From positions 248,001 through 312,000 of the forward strand of contig NZ_CP042808.1 of NCBI RefSeq assembly GCF_004014775.2: DNA of 64,000 nucleotides, read 5' to 3'. Of the stretch, positions 25,791 to 33,666 are shown piece after piece. Position 1 is the first letter of the stretch; every line of letters begins with the position of its first letter. Under the pieces are notes generated by a model, which saw only the letters and a list, made by a program, of their open reading frames with translations, was not told the DNA's origin and ran no database searches. The stretch is from Acetobacter oryzoeni. GTDB taxonomy: Bacteria > Pseudomonadota > Alphaproteobacteria > Acetobacterales > Acetobacteraceae. The translations under genes were made by a program, and so were the position numbers.

Positions 25791-26549
25791 TCAGGCGGCT
25801 TTCATTGTGCCCTGAAGTTGGTTCCATTGGGCAATGTTGTGCTGGGCATCCTTAACAAAAGCAGAATGGCGGATACCGTTTAAAAAGAGGTTTTGCACAA
25901 TTTTGCCGATGCCTTTGGTAGGGCGGCGGATTTGCATCAACAGCACGATGCGTGTGTCTGATGTGTTGTTGTGCACATCATGCTGGTACGTATCATCAAA
26001 CAGCAGGCACTGCCCGTTGTGCCACACCAGTTTTTGGCCTGCGACACGAATCCAGCAGTCATTGGCATTGCGGGGTACGGAAATTCCCAAATGGCAGGTT
26101 ATCAACCCTTTGGTTACGCCATAATGTGGGGGAATAACGGCACCGGGTTCCAGCACCGAGAAAAAGGCGGAATTCAAATCTGGAATACGAGAAATCAGTT
26201 CTGCTGTTTTGGGCATACGCGCGCAGTTTTCCGGAACTTTCACGCCATAGCCGTACAGAAAAAAGGATTTCCACCGTGTATCCGGGGCAATGCGGGTGTG
26301 ATCAGGAGAAAGAGCCCGTAACGGCGGAATAGCTGTTCCAGCAGCATTTAGGGTATGAAATTCGCGGGCAATATCCTGCCAGTAACGCTGTAGAATCTGG
26401 GTCCATGGAAAAATGTCCGGATTCAGAACCGGCGTATTGGGAATGAGAGAATCCCGTGCAATGAGCTTGTTAAAAACCGGACGCAGGGTTTTTCCGATCC
26501 GGATGAGGAATGGGCGCTTATTGGGCTGGGAAGATGGCAGATCTTTCAT
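25791..26549 (-). CDS. Aspartyl/asparaginyl beta-hydroxylase domain protein (LpxO-like)
   Basis: A 252-residue protein with the Asp/Asn beta-hydroxylase fold. The core runs from 'IPPHYGVTKGLITCHLGI' through 'DCWIRVAGQKLVWHNGQCLLF' (first part) to 'DDTYQHDVHNNTSDTRIVLL', giving two histidines and the arginine of the 2-oxoglutarate/iron site. Bacterial members include LpxO, which hydroxylates lipid A acyl chains. Whether that is the substrate here is open. I chose the ATG at 26549; an in-frame TTG at 26618 would add 23 residues. Confidence 0.8.
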   Translation of the reverse strand: MKDLPSSQPNKRPFLIRIGKTLRPVFNKLIARDSLIPNTPVLNPDIFPWTQILQRYWQDIAREFHTLNAAGTAIPPLRALSPDHTRIAPDTRWKSFFLYGYGVKVPENCARMPKTAELISRIPDLNSAFFSVLEPGAVIPPHYGVTKGLITCHLGISVPRNANDCWIRVAGQKLVWHNGQCLLFDDTYQHDVHNNTSDTRIVLLMQIRRPTKGIGKIVQNLFLNGIRHSAFVKDAQHNIAQWNQLQGTMKAA

Positions 26550-26650
26550 GGCTTCTATCTGTGTTCTTGCTTGGGGAAGCGCGAACAAAAGAGACCTGCC
26601 TTGCCACAGAACTTTCAAGAAAACGGCGCAGAAGGTCTCACCTTACACGT

Positions 26651-26693
26651 AAGGGAAAAACGCTTCCTGAGATTCAGTGTCACGTTTTCCCTT
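26651..26693. repeat. Imperfect inverted repeat between the hydroxylase and an unknown gene
   Basis: AAGGGAAAAACG at 26651-26662 pairs with CGTTTTCCCTT at 26683-26693, with one bulged A. It lies 21 bases past the stop of the minus-strand gene ending at 26714 and may act as its terminator; no T-run follows on that strand. Confidence 0.4.
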
Positions 26694-26713
26694 AGAAAAA
26701 ATTATTATCCTGA

Positions 26714-27331
26714 TCAAGATACCGGAAACCCTTGCGAGTGCTGGTATTTTGAGGTGGCCCGTTCCTGCCAGTGCGCCACCATTTGTCTGGGTTGCATATC
26801 CAGATCATGCCAGCGTGCAAGAGAAAGTGCTGCCGTGGCCGGGTAAGCCCCATAAGCAGAGGGGCGTTCCGATACCTTGGTGGGCACAACACGGCTGGAA
26901 CTATGAGAAAGCCAGTACCCCGCCCCGGCAAGGCAAGCCCCCAACGTTGTAATGGCAGAAGCAAGGCGTGCACGCAGGCCAGCAAAAGGTACCAGCGGCT
27001 TAAGCAGGGCGTCCATATCTGTATTGCGCTCATTCTGCGCGGCTTCTGTTGCCAATAAAAGACGATACTCTGTGCTGGTAACAGAAAGAGCACAGCCAAC
27101 CCGGATATCCAGCGCAGGCATTTCCAGCGCGGCCATATCTGTCAGCGCATCATGAAAGGTTTGTGCAACAGCCAGAAACTCCTGCCTGAAGCAGGGTAGA
27201 AACAGGCCGCCCGATGGCCCGGTTGTGGGCGTGCGCGGAGTTGTTTGTATTCCTGCAAGGCGGCGAATGGTCCAAAGTGTCAGCCGTTCGCTGCAGGCAA
27301 GATCCGTCAGGTAAACAGGTGAACGTGTCAT
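26714..27331 (-). CDS. Unknown protein behind a Fur box
   Basis: A 205-residue protein I do not recognise. It starts MTRSPVYLTDLACSERLTLW with AGGA seven bases before the ATG. One hydrophobic stretch lies near residues 118-142 ('ITTLGACLAGAGYWL'), and there are cysteines at 13, 47, 80 and 132. No enzyme motif is visible. A perfect Fur-type palindrome sits 64 bases upstream of its start, inside a plausible promoter, so the gene is probably repressed by iron (inference). Possibilities include a role in iron uptake or iron-stress adaptation. Confidence 0.7.
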   Translation of the reverse strand: MTRSPVYLTDLACSERLTLWTIRRLAGIQTTPRTPTTGPSGGLFLPCFRQEFLAVAQTFHDALTDMAALEMPALDIRVGCALSVTSTEYRLLLATEAAQNERNTDMDALLKPLVPFAGLRARLASAITTLGACLAGAGYWLSHSSSRVVPTKVSERPSAYGAYPATAALSLARWHDLDMQPRQMVAHWQERATSKYQHSQGFPVS

Positions 27332-27386
27332 GGCGCATTCCTGAAGGCAGAGGCCTTCATCCTTTGTGTGGCGTGTGCGATAACTC

Positions 27387-27416
27387 TCTTTAGATGAGAA
27401 TAATTCTCATTATCAA
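27387..27416 (-). promoter_or_regulatory. Candidate promoter with embedded Fur box
   Basis: A 17-bp palindrome (ATGAGAATAATTCTCAT, 27394-27410) is perfect around one central base and fits the 7-1-7 Fur pattern. On the minus strand a TTGATA (27416-27411) and a TAAAGA (27392-27387) flank it with an 18-bp spacer, so a bound repressor would cover the promoter of the gene at 27331. The divergent pyrD start is about 97 bp away and may also be affected. Confidence 0.75.
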
Positions 27417-27506
27417 GATAAAAATGCATCAACTTTTCTCACGCTTGTGTGGTGGCTCTGTTTTTTCTGCTTTTCTTGAGGCGGGGCTTGGGGCAGTACA
27501 CAAGGC

Positions 27507-28580
27507 ATGTCTGTGCTTGCCTCACTCTCTCTTCCGTTCCTGCGCCGGTTAGATCCGGAACAGGCCCATGAACTGGCTTTGGATGCCCTGACACTGGGCG
27601 TATCCGTGCCCATAAAGCGGCCCAAGGATGATCCCGCCCTTGCCACGCGCACGCTGGGCATGCGGTTTTCCAACCCCATCGGCATTGCCGCCGGGTTTGA
27701 TAAGAACGCCCGCGTTCTGCGCCCCTTGGCGCAATTGGGATTCGGGTTTGTAGAAGCCGGAACCGTTACGCCACGCCCGCAGGCTGGCAACCCCAAGCCC
27801 CGGCTTTTCCGCCTTACGGAAGATCGGGCGGTTATTAACCGCATGGGCTTTAACAATCAGGGTATCAACAAGTTTGCCGTACGTCTGGCACGTCTGTCTC
27901 GCCCATTGCCATCAGGCCGTGGTGGTGGGGCCGGGGTGCCTGTAGGTGCAAATATTGGCATTAACAAAACCGGTGCAGACCCGGAGCGTGATTATCCAGA
28001 ACTGGTGGCCCGCGTTAAGCCGTACGTTAATTACATTGTGCTCAATGTCTCTTCCCCCAACACGCCGGGCCTGCGCGGTTTGCAGGATGCCGCCCGCTTG
28101 CGTGGGATTCTGGATGCCATTTCTGCCCGCCATGCAGAACGGCCGCCGTTGCTGATTAAGCTGGCACCGGATCTGGAAGATGATGCCATCGGCCCGATTG
28201 TAGAAGCAGCCGTAGCCGGCGGCGCACAGGGGCTGATTGTTACCAACACCACACTGGCCCGCCCCGATTCCCTGCAAAGTCCGTATCGCACAGAAGCCGG
28301 AGGGCTTTCTGGCCGTCCGCTCAAACCACGTGCAACGGAAATGTTGCGTCTGGTTGCGCAGGCTGCGGCTGGCCGTCTGGCATTGGTGGCCTGTGGTGGC
28401 ATTGAAAGCGGTGAAGACATTCTGACCCGAATCCGACTTGGGGCGGATTTGGTGCAGGTTTACACCGCATTTGCCTATGAAGGCCCCGCATTGGTTGGAC
28501 GGCTAAAGCGTGAAATGCAGCAGATCATGCGCGCGCAGGGCATTGAAACGCTGGATGATATTCGGGGTAAGGATCTATGA
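27507..28580 (+). CDS. pyrD: Dihydroorotate dehydrogenase (quinone), class 2
   Basis: A 357-residue membrane-associated flavoenzyme that oxidises dihydroorotate in pyrimidine synthesis. The N-terminal helix 'LPFLRRLDPEQAHELALDAL' binds membrane and quinone. Then come 'GIAAGFDKNA', 'VEAGTVTPRPQ' with 'GNPKPRLFRL', 'NRMGFNNQG', 'LNVSSPNTPGL' (the catalytic Ser is in this class 2 loop) and FMN-phosphate motifs near the C terminus. It overlaps the HAD gene by ATGA, so the two are coupled. Confidence 0.95.
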   Translation: MSVLASLSLPFLRRLDPEQAHELALDALTLGVSVPIKRPKDDPALATRTLGMRFSNPIGIAAGFDKNARVLRPLAQLGFGFVEAGTVTPRPQAGNPKPRLFRLTEDRAVINRMGFNNQGINKFAVRLARLSRPLPSGRGGGAGVPVGANIGINKTGADPERDYPELVARVKPYVNYIVLNVSSPNTPGLRGLQDAARLRGILDAISARHAERPPLLIKLAPDLEDDAIGPIVEAAVAGGAQGLIVTNTTLARPDSLQSPYRTEAGGLSGRPLKPRATEMLRLVAQAAAGRLALVACGGIESGEDILTRIRLGADLVQVYTAFAYEGPALVGRLKREMQQIMRAQGIETLDDIRGKDL

Positions 28581-29455
28581 CAGCGCAACAAACTGTAGAA
28601 GATATGCAGCAGATTACAGGCCTTGCTGCGCTGGCAGATCAGTATGATGGCTACATTATAGATCTATGGGGCACGGTGCATGACGGTGTGCAGCCGTATC
28701 CCGGTGCTGTGGACTGTTTGCAGGCCCTGCGTGCATCTGGCAAAAAAATTGTCATGCTTTCCAATGCGCCTCGTCCGGCAGATGTGGTGTGCGCGCAGCT
28801 TGAAGCCTTTGGCATTTCTCGTGAACTGCATGATGGTGTGATGACAAGCGGTGAAGAAACGCGCCGCTTGTTAAAAGCGCGAACAGACCCTTGGTTTGCC
28901 AATCTGGGCCCAAAAGTGCTGCATATTGGTGGCACGCATGATCTGGGCCTGTATGATGGCTTGGATGTGCAGCGCGTGGCGCAGCCTGCCGATGCCGATT
29001 TTATCATGAACACCGGGCCAGATGCCGAACGCGGCGTAGGCTCACTAGATCCATATCTGCCAGAACTGCGCGCTTGTTTGGAACGTGGCCTGCCAATGGT
29101 ATGCGCCAACCCGGATATGGTGGTGGTAAAAGGCGGCAAACGGCAGATTTGCGCCGGTGCACTTGCCGCCTTTTATGCAGAGCAGGGCGGTAAGGTAAGC
29201 TGGATTGGCAAGCCATACCCCCGTGTGTACGAACCTGTTTTTGAGATGCTGAATGTGCCGCGCCAGCGTATTCTGGCCATTGGCGATGCACTGGCCACCG
29301 ATATGCGCGGTGCTTCTGCTGTAGGTGTGGCCGGGTTGTGGATTCTGGGTGGTATCCATCAGGAAATGATCGGGGATGATATCCAGTTGGCAAAAGAAGA
29401 AGCCAAAGCCGCAGGTTTGGCGCCAGTTGCCGCTATTAAAAGGTTGGTGTGGTGA
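28577..29455 (+). CDS. TIGR01459 family HAD-IIA hydrolase
   Basis: A 292-residue HAD phosphatase of the NagD-like IIA class. The first motif is changed to 'YIIDLWGTVHDG', where Trp replaces the usual aspartate-phenylalanine pattern typical of this TIGR01459 family. 'VMLSNAPRP' is motif II and 'LAIGDALATDMRGA' is the C-terminal metal site. Its substrate is unknown. It is coupled to pyrD upstream and to a Nudix gene downstream by short overlaps, so it may clean up a nucleotide metabolite (inference). Confidence 0.85.
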   Translation: MTAQQTVEDMQQITGLAALADQYDGYIIDLWGTVHDGVQPYPGAVDCLQALRASGKKIVMLSNAPRPADVVCAQLEAFGISRELHDGVMTSGEETRRLLKARTDPWFANLGPKVLHIGGTHDLGLYDGLDVQRVAQPADADFIMNTGPDAERGVGSLDPYLPELRACLERGLPMVCANPDMVVVKGGKRQICAGALAAFYAEQGGKVSWIGKPYPRVYEPVFEMLNVPRQRILAIGDALATDMRGASAVGVAGLWILGGIHQEMIGDDIQLAKEEAKAAGLAPVAAIKRLVW

Positions 29456-29871
29456 GCGCGCAGCCGACTTTACCAGCAGTAGGATGTGGCGCAGCTATTC
29501 TGAATGATGCTGGCCACATTCTGCTGATACGCCGCCTTAAACAGCCAGAAGCAGGGTGCTGGGGCTTACCGGGCGGGAAGGTGGATCCGTTTGAAACCGT
29601 ACCGGCTGCCGTTATCCGCGAAGTGCAGGAAGAAACCGGCTTAGCCGTGCAGTTGGGTGCGTTGCTTTGCGTGGTGGATCAGATTGATCCGGCAGCAGGC
29701 GCGCATTGGGTTGCCCCAGTTTACAAGGTGCGGCAGTACACCGGACAGCCCCATATCTGCGAGCCACATAAGCATGATGGGCTGGAATGGTTTGCGTTAG
29801 ATGCGCTGCCCCAGTCCCTTACCATTGCCACACAGCAAGCTGTAGCTGCCTTGAAAGATCAGTCAGCCTAA
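29452..29871 (+). CDS. Nudix hydrolase
   Basis: A 139-residue Nudix hydrolase with the box beginning 'GGKVDPFETV' and ending 'REVQEETGL', complete in its metal-binding glutamates. The 'WGLPGGK' lead-in and short length resemble MutT-type NTP or dinucleotide pyrophosphohydrolases. The GTG at 29452 overlaps the preceding TGA; a GTG at 29449 is one codon upstream, and AAAGG precedes both. It is likely the last gene of the pyrD transcript. Confidence 0.85.
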   Translation: MSAQPTLPAVGCGAAILNDAGHILLIRRLKQPEAGCWGLPGGKVDPFETVPAAVIREVQEETGLAVQLGALLCVVDQIDPAAGAHWVAPVYKVRQYTGQPHICEPHKHDGLEWFALDALPQSLTIATQQAVAALKDQSA

Positions 29872-29898
29872 AACAGCGCCACAAATGCCAAGCCTGAT

Positions 29899-30714
29899 TT
29901 AAAAATCAGGCAGCGTCTGGGCCAGCAGGCCACCTTGGCGCAGGGGAGCCACACGGCGGGCAAGGCCGGTGGCATCTTCTGTTTCCACCATAATTCCGCA
30001 TATTGTGGCTTCACCTTCAGCGGGTTGCAGGCGTTCGCCCGGCATCTTACGCACAAAGCGTGTAACTGCAGGTTCCTTGGTCATGCCAATAACGCTGTCG
30101 TAATCTCCGCACATGCCTGCATCTGTCTGGAACGCAGTGCCACCTGCCAGAATCCGATGGTCTGCCGTAGGGGTATGCGTATGCGTGCCCACAACCAAAG
30201 AAACGCGGCCATCCAGCATATGGCCCATAGCCCACTTTTCGCTCGTGGCTTCTGCATGCACATCCACAATGGCCGCCTGTATGGTGGCGCCAAGGCGATG
30301 CTTGTTTAACAGTTCATTCATGCACCGGAATGGGTCATCCAACGGGTCCATAAACAAACGGCCCATAACGTTGACCACAAGGACTTTGCGGCCATCTGCC
30401 AGTTCTACCACCACGCTCCCTTGGCCGGGCGTGCCGGGGGGATAGTTGAGTGGGCGCACAATGCGGGGTTCGGAGGTAATATGCCCGATCAGATCGCGCC
30501 TATCCCACGCATGGTTGCCCAGGGTGAGCACATCCACACCACCTTGCAGCAGAGAGGTGGCAATAGCGGGGGAAAGGCCAAAGCCATGGCTAGCGTTTTC
30601 GGCATTTACCACAACCAGATCCAGCGCCAGTTTTTCACGCAGAGCGGGCAGGCGGCTTAAAACGGCTTCACGGCCTGTGCGGCCAACAATATCACCCAGA
30701 AAAAGGAGTCTCAC
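29899..30714 (-). CDS. YmdB-family metallophosphoesterase (TIGR00282)
   Basis: A 271-residue binuclear metallophosphoesterase. It has 'FLGDIVGRTGRE', 'NAENASHG', 'LGNHAWDRRD', 'VDVHAEATSEK' and 'VVGTHTHTPTAD', the complete family signature. Bacillus YmdB is a 2',3'-cAMP phosphodiesterase. It lies 24 bases downstream of the folate cyclo-ligase gene in the same direction, an order common in alphaproteobacteria. Its role in this organism is not known. Confidence 0.93.
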   Translation of the reverse strand: MRLLFLGDIVGRTGREAVLSRLPALREKLALDLVVVNAENASHGFGLSPAIATSLLQGGVDVLTLGNHAWDRRDLIGHITSEPRIVRPLNYPPGTPGQGSVVVELADGRKVLVVNVMGRLFMDPLDDPFRCMNELLNKHRLGATIQAAIVDVHAEATSEKWAMGHMLDGRVSLVVGTHTHTPTADHRILAGGTAFQTDAGMCGDYDSVIGMTKEPAVTRFVRKMPGERLQPAEGEATICGIMVETEDATGLARRVAPLRQGGLLAQTLPDF

Positions 30715-30738
30715 GCCAAAGGTTTCCTGTGCTTGCAG

Positions 30739-31326
30739 TTAGTCAAAACGGAGAATCTCCTTTTCAGTCACAATACAGGAAAGTGGCCTGTCATACGGGC
30801 CAGTAGGCAGACTGTCTAATTCTTGGCAGGAGGGTGCGTATCCAATGCTGAGCGCATCGGGCAGGGCGGCCAGAGTGCGATCATAATATCCGCCGCCATA
30901 TCCTAGCCGGTTGCCTGTGCGGTCAAACCCCAGCAAAGGCACCAATATGATGGCGGGTTGCAGCACAGGCCCTGCGGGAAATTCTGTGCCAAAACGGCCT
31001 TGCATCATGGGGGTATCGGGTGTCCAGCGCCGAAAAATAAGCGGCTGCCCACGTGGGGGTGTTTCAGGCAGCACCATGGTTGCACCTGCATCCACCAATA
31101 TGTGGCACAGTGGGCATAAGTTTACTTCATGCGGCAGTGGCCACACGCCAGCCACAACGGCAGGCAACTGCGGGTACAGCATTGTATGCAAATGGGTGAG
31201 AATACCGCTGTCCAGCGCCTCATCACGCGCCTTTAGCGTGGCCATGCAGTGCTGGCGCAATTCTTTTTTGCGCGCGGCAACAGCAGGCGAATCACCTTGA
31301 GGGGAAGAAATGTGCGGAGCCACCAT
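30739..31326 (-). CDS. 5-formyltetrahydrofolate cyclo-ligase
   Basis: A 195-residue enzyme that converts 5-formyl-THF to 5,10-methenyl-THF using ATP. The basic N-terminal 'ARKKELRQHC', 'PLLGFDRTGNRLGYGGGYYD' (split) and the final Asp/Arg-rich segment are diagnostic. The ATG at 31326 is the best start, and it lies inside the predicted 3' part of the 6S RNA. The gene corresponds to E. coli ygfA, which also follows 6S RNA. Upstream in-frame codons up to 31398 fall in the RNA and are rejected. Confidence 0.9.
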   Translation of the reverse strand: MVAPHISSPQGDSPAVAARKKELRQHCMATLKARDEALDSGILTHLHTMLYPQLPAVVAGVWPLPHEVNLCPLCHILVDAGATMVLPETPPRGQPLIFRRWTPDTPMMQGRFGTEFPAGPVLQPAIILVPLLGFDRTGNRLGYGGGYYDRTLAALPDALSIGYAPSCQELDSLPTGPYDRPLSCIVTEKEILRFD

Positions 31327-31447
31327 GAACCGTGGGTCTTTCAACCTCCAGGACCTGCGAGTGCAGGTGGGCGCCGGGTAATGTGACCAGGGCCACAACA
31401 GAGCCAGCTCCCTAGGAAGTGCTTATCGGCCCAGGGGATGACTTGCC
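31312..31447 (-). ncRNA. ssrS: 6S RNA
   Basis: The minus strand between zapA and the folate cyclo-ligase carries CCCCTGGGCCGATA near 31424-31438, the same box as the 5' part of E. coli 6S RNA (CCCCTGAGCCGATA). A long GC-rich hairpin region then occupies the rest. The position, just after zapA and before ygfA, is the classic 6S location. 6S RNA mimics an open promoter and sequesters housekeeping RNA polymerase. The ends are estimates. Confidence 0.8.
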
Positions 31448-31816
31448 TCACGCGTTGGGCAGCCCCGCCCCATCTATGTAGGCGCGCTCAAGCTCCGCTG
31501 CAAGAGATTCCGCACGTTCGGCCAAATCTGCCAAACGGCTGGTGGTCAAAGCCTGTTCTGCCCGCAGGCGTTCGGCATCTTTTGCAGCCTGTATGGTGGC
31601 ATCTGGCACGCGGCTGCCAGAAAGATCCTGTATTTCATCTGCCATTAAAAGGGCGGCCAGCACCAGCACCCGGGCATCTCCGCTAAAGCCCATGTCCCGC
31701 ACACGCTGCACGCGGCGTTCTACCTGCTGGGCCATGGCCTGAACGTGGCGTTCCTGCCCGTTATCGCACCCTACCGTATAGCTGTGACCGTTAATCCGAA
31801 CCGAAACAAGTGCCAT
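31448..31816 (-). CDS. zapA: Cell division protein ZapA
   Basis: A 122-residue FtsZ-ring stabiliser. The N-terminal globular part reads 'VSVRINGHSYTVGCDNGQE', followed by 'VLVLAALLMADEIQDL' and a C-terminal coiled coil (~75-115), the usual ZapA order. It is followed directly by the 6S RNA and preceded six bases upstream by the small coiled-coil gene, so all three probably share a transcript. Confidence 0.92.
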   Translation of the reverse strand: MALVSVRINGHSYTVGCDNGQERHVQAMAQQVERRVQRVRDMGFSGDARVLVLAALLMADEIQDLSGSRVPDATIQAAKDAERLRAEQALTTSRLADLAERAESLAAELERAYIDGAGLPNA

Positions 31817-31822
31817 GCTCTA

Positions 31823-32125
31823 TCAGTTTCCCTGTTCGTGTTCTGCCGGGTTGTAAAACGTAAGGGGAGATGGCTTGTCTGCCCGTTCCAGCGCATCACG
31901 CACGCGGGAGAGAAGGGCATCTACATTGGCCACCAGTTCCTGCTTTTCTGCACCTGTACGGGTTTGCTGTTGCAGCCCTTTTTCAACAGCAAAGGAAATG
32001 CGTTGCAAGGCACGATCCAGCCGGGCTATGGGGTCTTGCCCAGCCAGCGGCTGCGTGGCCGGGTGCTGTTTACCAGCGTGTTCGTCAGTCTGGGGCAAAG
32101 ACGGCTCCACGGCTTGATCCTGCAT
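31823..32125 (-). CDS. DUF4164-like small coiled-coil protein
   Basis: A 100-residue acidic protein with a helical 'ARLDRALQRISFAVEKGLQQ' centre and a heptad-like pattern to residue ~85. Small coiled-coil (DUF4164-type) genes commonly precede zapA in alphaproteobacteria, and this fits that place, six bases upstream. The match to DUF4164 is by position and character more than by motif. The ATG at 32125 is preferred to a TTG at 32140. Confidence 0.7.
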   Translation of the reverse strand: MQDQAVEPSLPQTDEHAGKQHPATQPLAGQDPIARLDRALQRISFAVEKGLQQQTRTGAEKQELVANVDALLSRVRDALERADKPSPLTFYNPAEHEQGN

Positions 32126-32168
32126 TCTTGTTTTTGTCAACTGCGCTCAGGAATCACCCGCAAACGCG

Positions 32169-32711
32169 ATGGCGTCAAGCATGCTAACCAAAAACGCTTC
32201 ACTTTTCTTGCCAAAATTGCAGCCAGACAGGCTGTTTACGATTGATGGATACGAATCTGGCATGGCTGCCTGTCGGGCTGCGCGTGAAGTGGAGAGCATG
32301 ATAGACGGCACAAGCGCGCGTTTTGGTTTTCTTTCTGCCCCAGGTGCGGCTGGGTTTATGGGGGCAGGGTGGTGGTTGGCCCTTATTGCGGCGCTGGAGG
32401 ATTCGGTAGGCTGTGCATTTTGGCATGCGCTGGATTGCGGTGGCAGCGCAGCTTATGCATTGGGGGCTGTACGCATGGGGCAAAAACATGCTGTGTTGCA
32501 GGCTCCTACAGCCCAGTTTAAGGCGGTAAAAGCGGTTTATTTGCAGGAATCTGGCATGCTGTTGAGTGCTCGGCCGCCATCATTTCACCTTATACCGTTA
32601 TTATGTCACACGTCTTCTCTTGTCGGGTATTTCACCGACGGTTATTGCCAATCCTCAGATCCGGAAAATAAACTGCCGGACACAAGGCAAAAAAAGGATT
32701 GTTACCCATGA
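32169..32711 (+). CDS. Unknown conserved protein upstream of fba
   Basis: A 180-residue protein without a named domain. The central part, 'FLSAPGAAGFMGAGWWLALI' through 'LDCGGSAAYALGAVRMGQKH' to 'LLSARPP', resembles a conserved rhodospirillalean protein that I recall but cannot name. The last ~40 residues look less conserved and run into the fba ribosome-binding region. Its TGA overlaps the fba ATG by four bases, which favours coupling. It diverges from the zapA gene cluster. Confidence 0.65.
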   Translation: MASSMLTKNASLFLPKLQPDRLFTIDGYESGMAACRAAREVESMIDGTSARFGFLSAPGAAGFMGAGWWLALIAALEDSVGCAFWHALDCGGSAAYALGAVRMGQKHAVLQAPTAQFKAVKAVYLQESGMLLSARPPSFHLIPLLCHTSSLVGYFTDGYCQSSDPENKLPDTRQKKDCYP

Positions 32712-33622
32712 CACTTACCCCCAAGGTTAAGGCTATTCTCGACCAGTACGAGAGCGATAATCCCGGCACCAAGATGAATCTGGCGCGGCTGCTTAACGCA
32801 GGTAAGCTGGGTGGCACGGGTAAGCTGGTGATTCTGCCGGTTGATCAGGGGTTTGAGCATGGCCCGGCCCGTTCCTTTGCAGCCAATCCGGCAGCGTATG
32901 ATCCGCATTATCACTTTGAACTGGCTATTGAAGCTGGCCTGAGCGGCTATGCAGCCCCTCTGGGCATGCTGGAATGCGGCGCAGCAACATATGCTGGCGA
33001 AATTCCGCTGATTCTGAAGTGCAACAGTTCCAACAGCCTTGCGACAGAAAAAGATCAGGCTGTAACGGGCACAGTGTCTGATGCGCTGCGTCTGGGCTGC
33101 TCCGGTATTGGTTTCACCATCTATCCGGGTTCCGAGTACTGCTTCGAGCAGATGGAAGAGCTGCGTGAACTGGCAGCAGAAGCCAAAGCTGCCGGTCTGG
33201 CCGTTATTGTATGGAGCTACCCACGTGGCCCCGTGCTGGACAAAAAGGCTGAAACCGCAGTGGATGTATGCGCTTATGCCGCACATATGGCTGCGCTGAC
33301 GGGCGCGCATATCATCAAGGTAAAGCCGCCGACGGATGTGGTGGCGTTGGATGCCAACAAGCCCGTGTATGAGCAGAACAAGATTGACGTTGCCACTCTG
33401 GCTGCCCGCGTGCAGCATGTGGTGCAGTCCTGCTTTGCTGGCCGCCGTATCGTGATCTTCTCTGGTGGTGCGCATACCAGCACGGATGAACTGCTGCAGA
33501 CCATTCAGGGTATTCAGGATGGTGGCGGCTTCGGTTCCATTATCGGCCGTAACGTGTTCCAGCGTCCGAAGGCAGAAGCTCTGGCTCTGCTGGACAAAAT
33601 CACCACCATTTTCAAAGGCTAA
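32708..33622 (+). CDS. fbaB: Class I fructose-bisphosphate aldolase (DhnA/FbaB type)
   Basis: A 304-residue Schiff-base aldolase of the archaeal/DhnA type. 'VILPVDQGFEHGP' begins the barrel; 'VIVWSYPRG' and 'HIIKVKPPTD' hold the catalytic lysine region; and 'IFSGGAHTSTDEL' and 'GSIIGRNVFQRP' bind the phosphates. It cleaves or forms fructose 1,6-bisphosphate. AAAGGA precedes the ATG at 32708. It is followed 44 bases later by the ThiE-like gene, an association I know from other alphaproteobacteria. Confidence 0.93.
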   Translation: MTLTPKVKAILDQYESDNPGTKMNLARLLNAGKLGGTGKLVILPVDQGFEHGPARSFAANPAAYDPHYHFELAIEAGLSGYAAPLGMLECGAATYAGEIPLILKCNSSNSLATEKDQAVTGTVSDALRLGCSGIGFTIYPGSEYCFEQMEELRELAAEAKAAGLAVIVWSYPRGPVLDKKAETAVDVCAYAAHMAALTGAHIIKVKPPTDVVALDANKPVYEQNKIDVATLAARVQHVVQSCFAGRRIVIFSGGAHTSTDELLQTIQGIQDGGGFGSIIGRNVFQRPKAEALALLDKITTIFKG

Positions 33623-33666
33623 AACAGCCGTAGTATCTGCGCAGCGGGCATGAGATAAGGAGCGCT

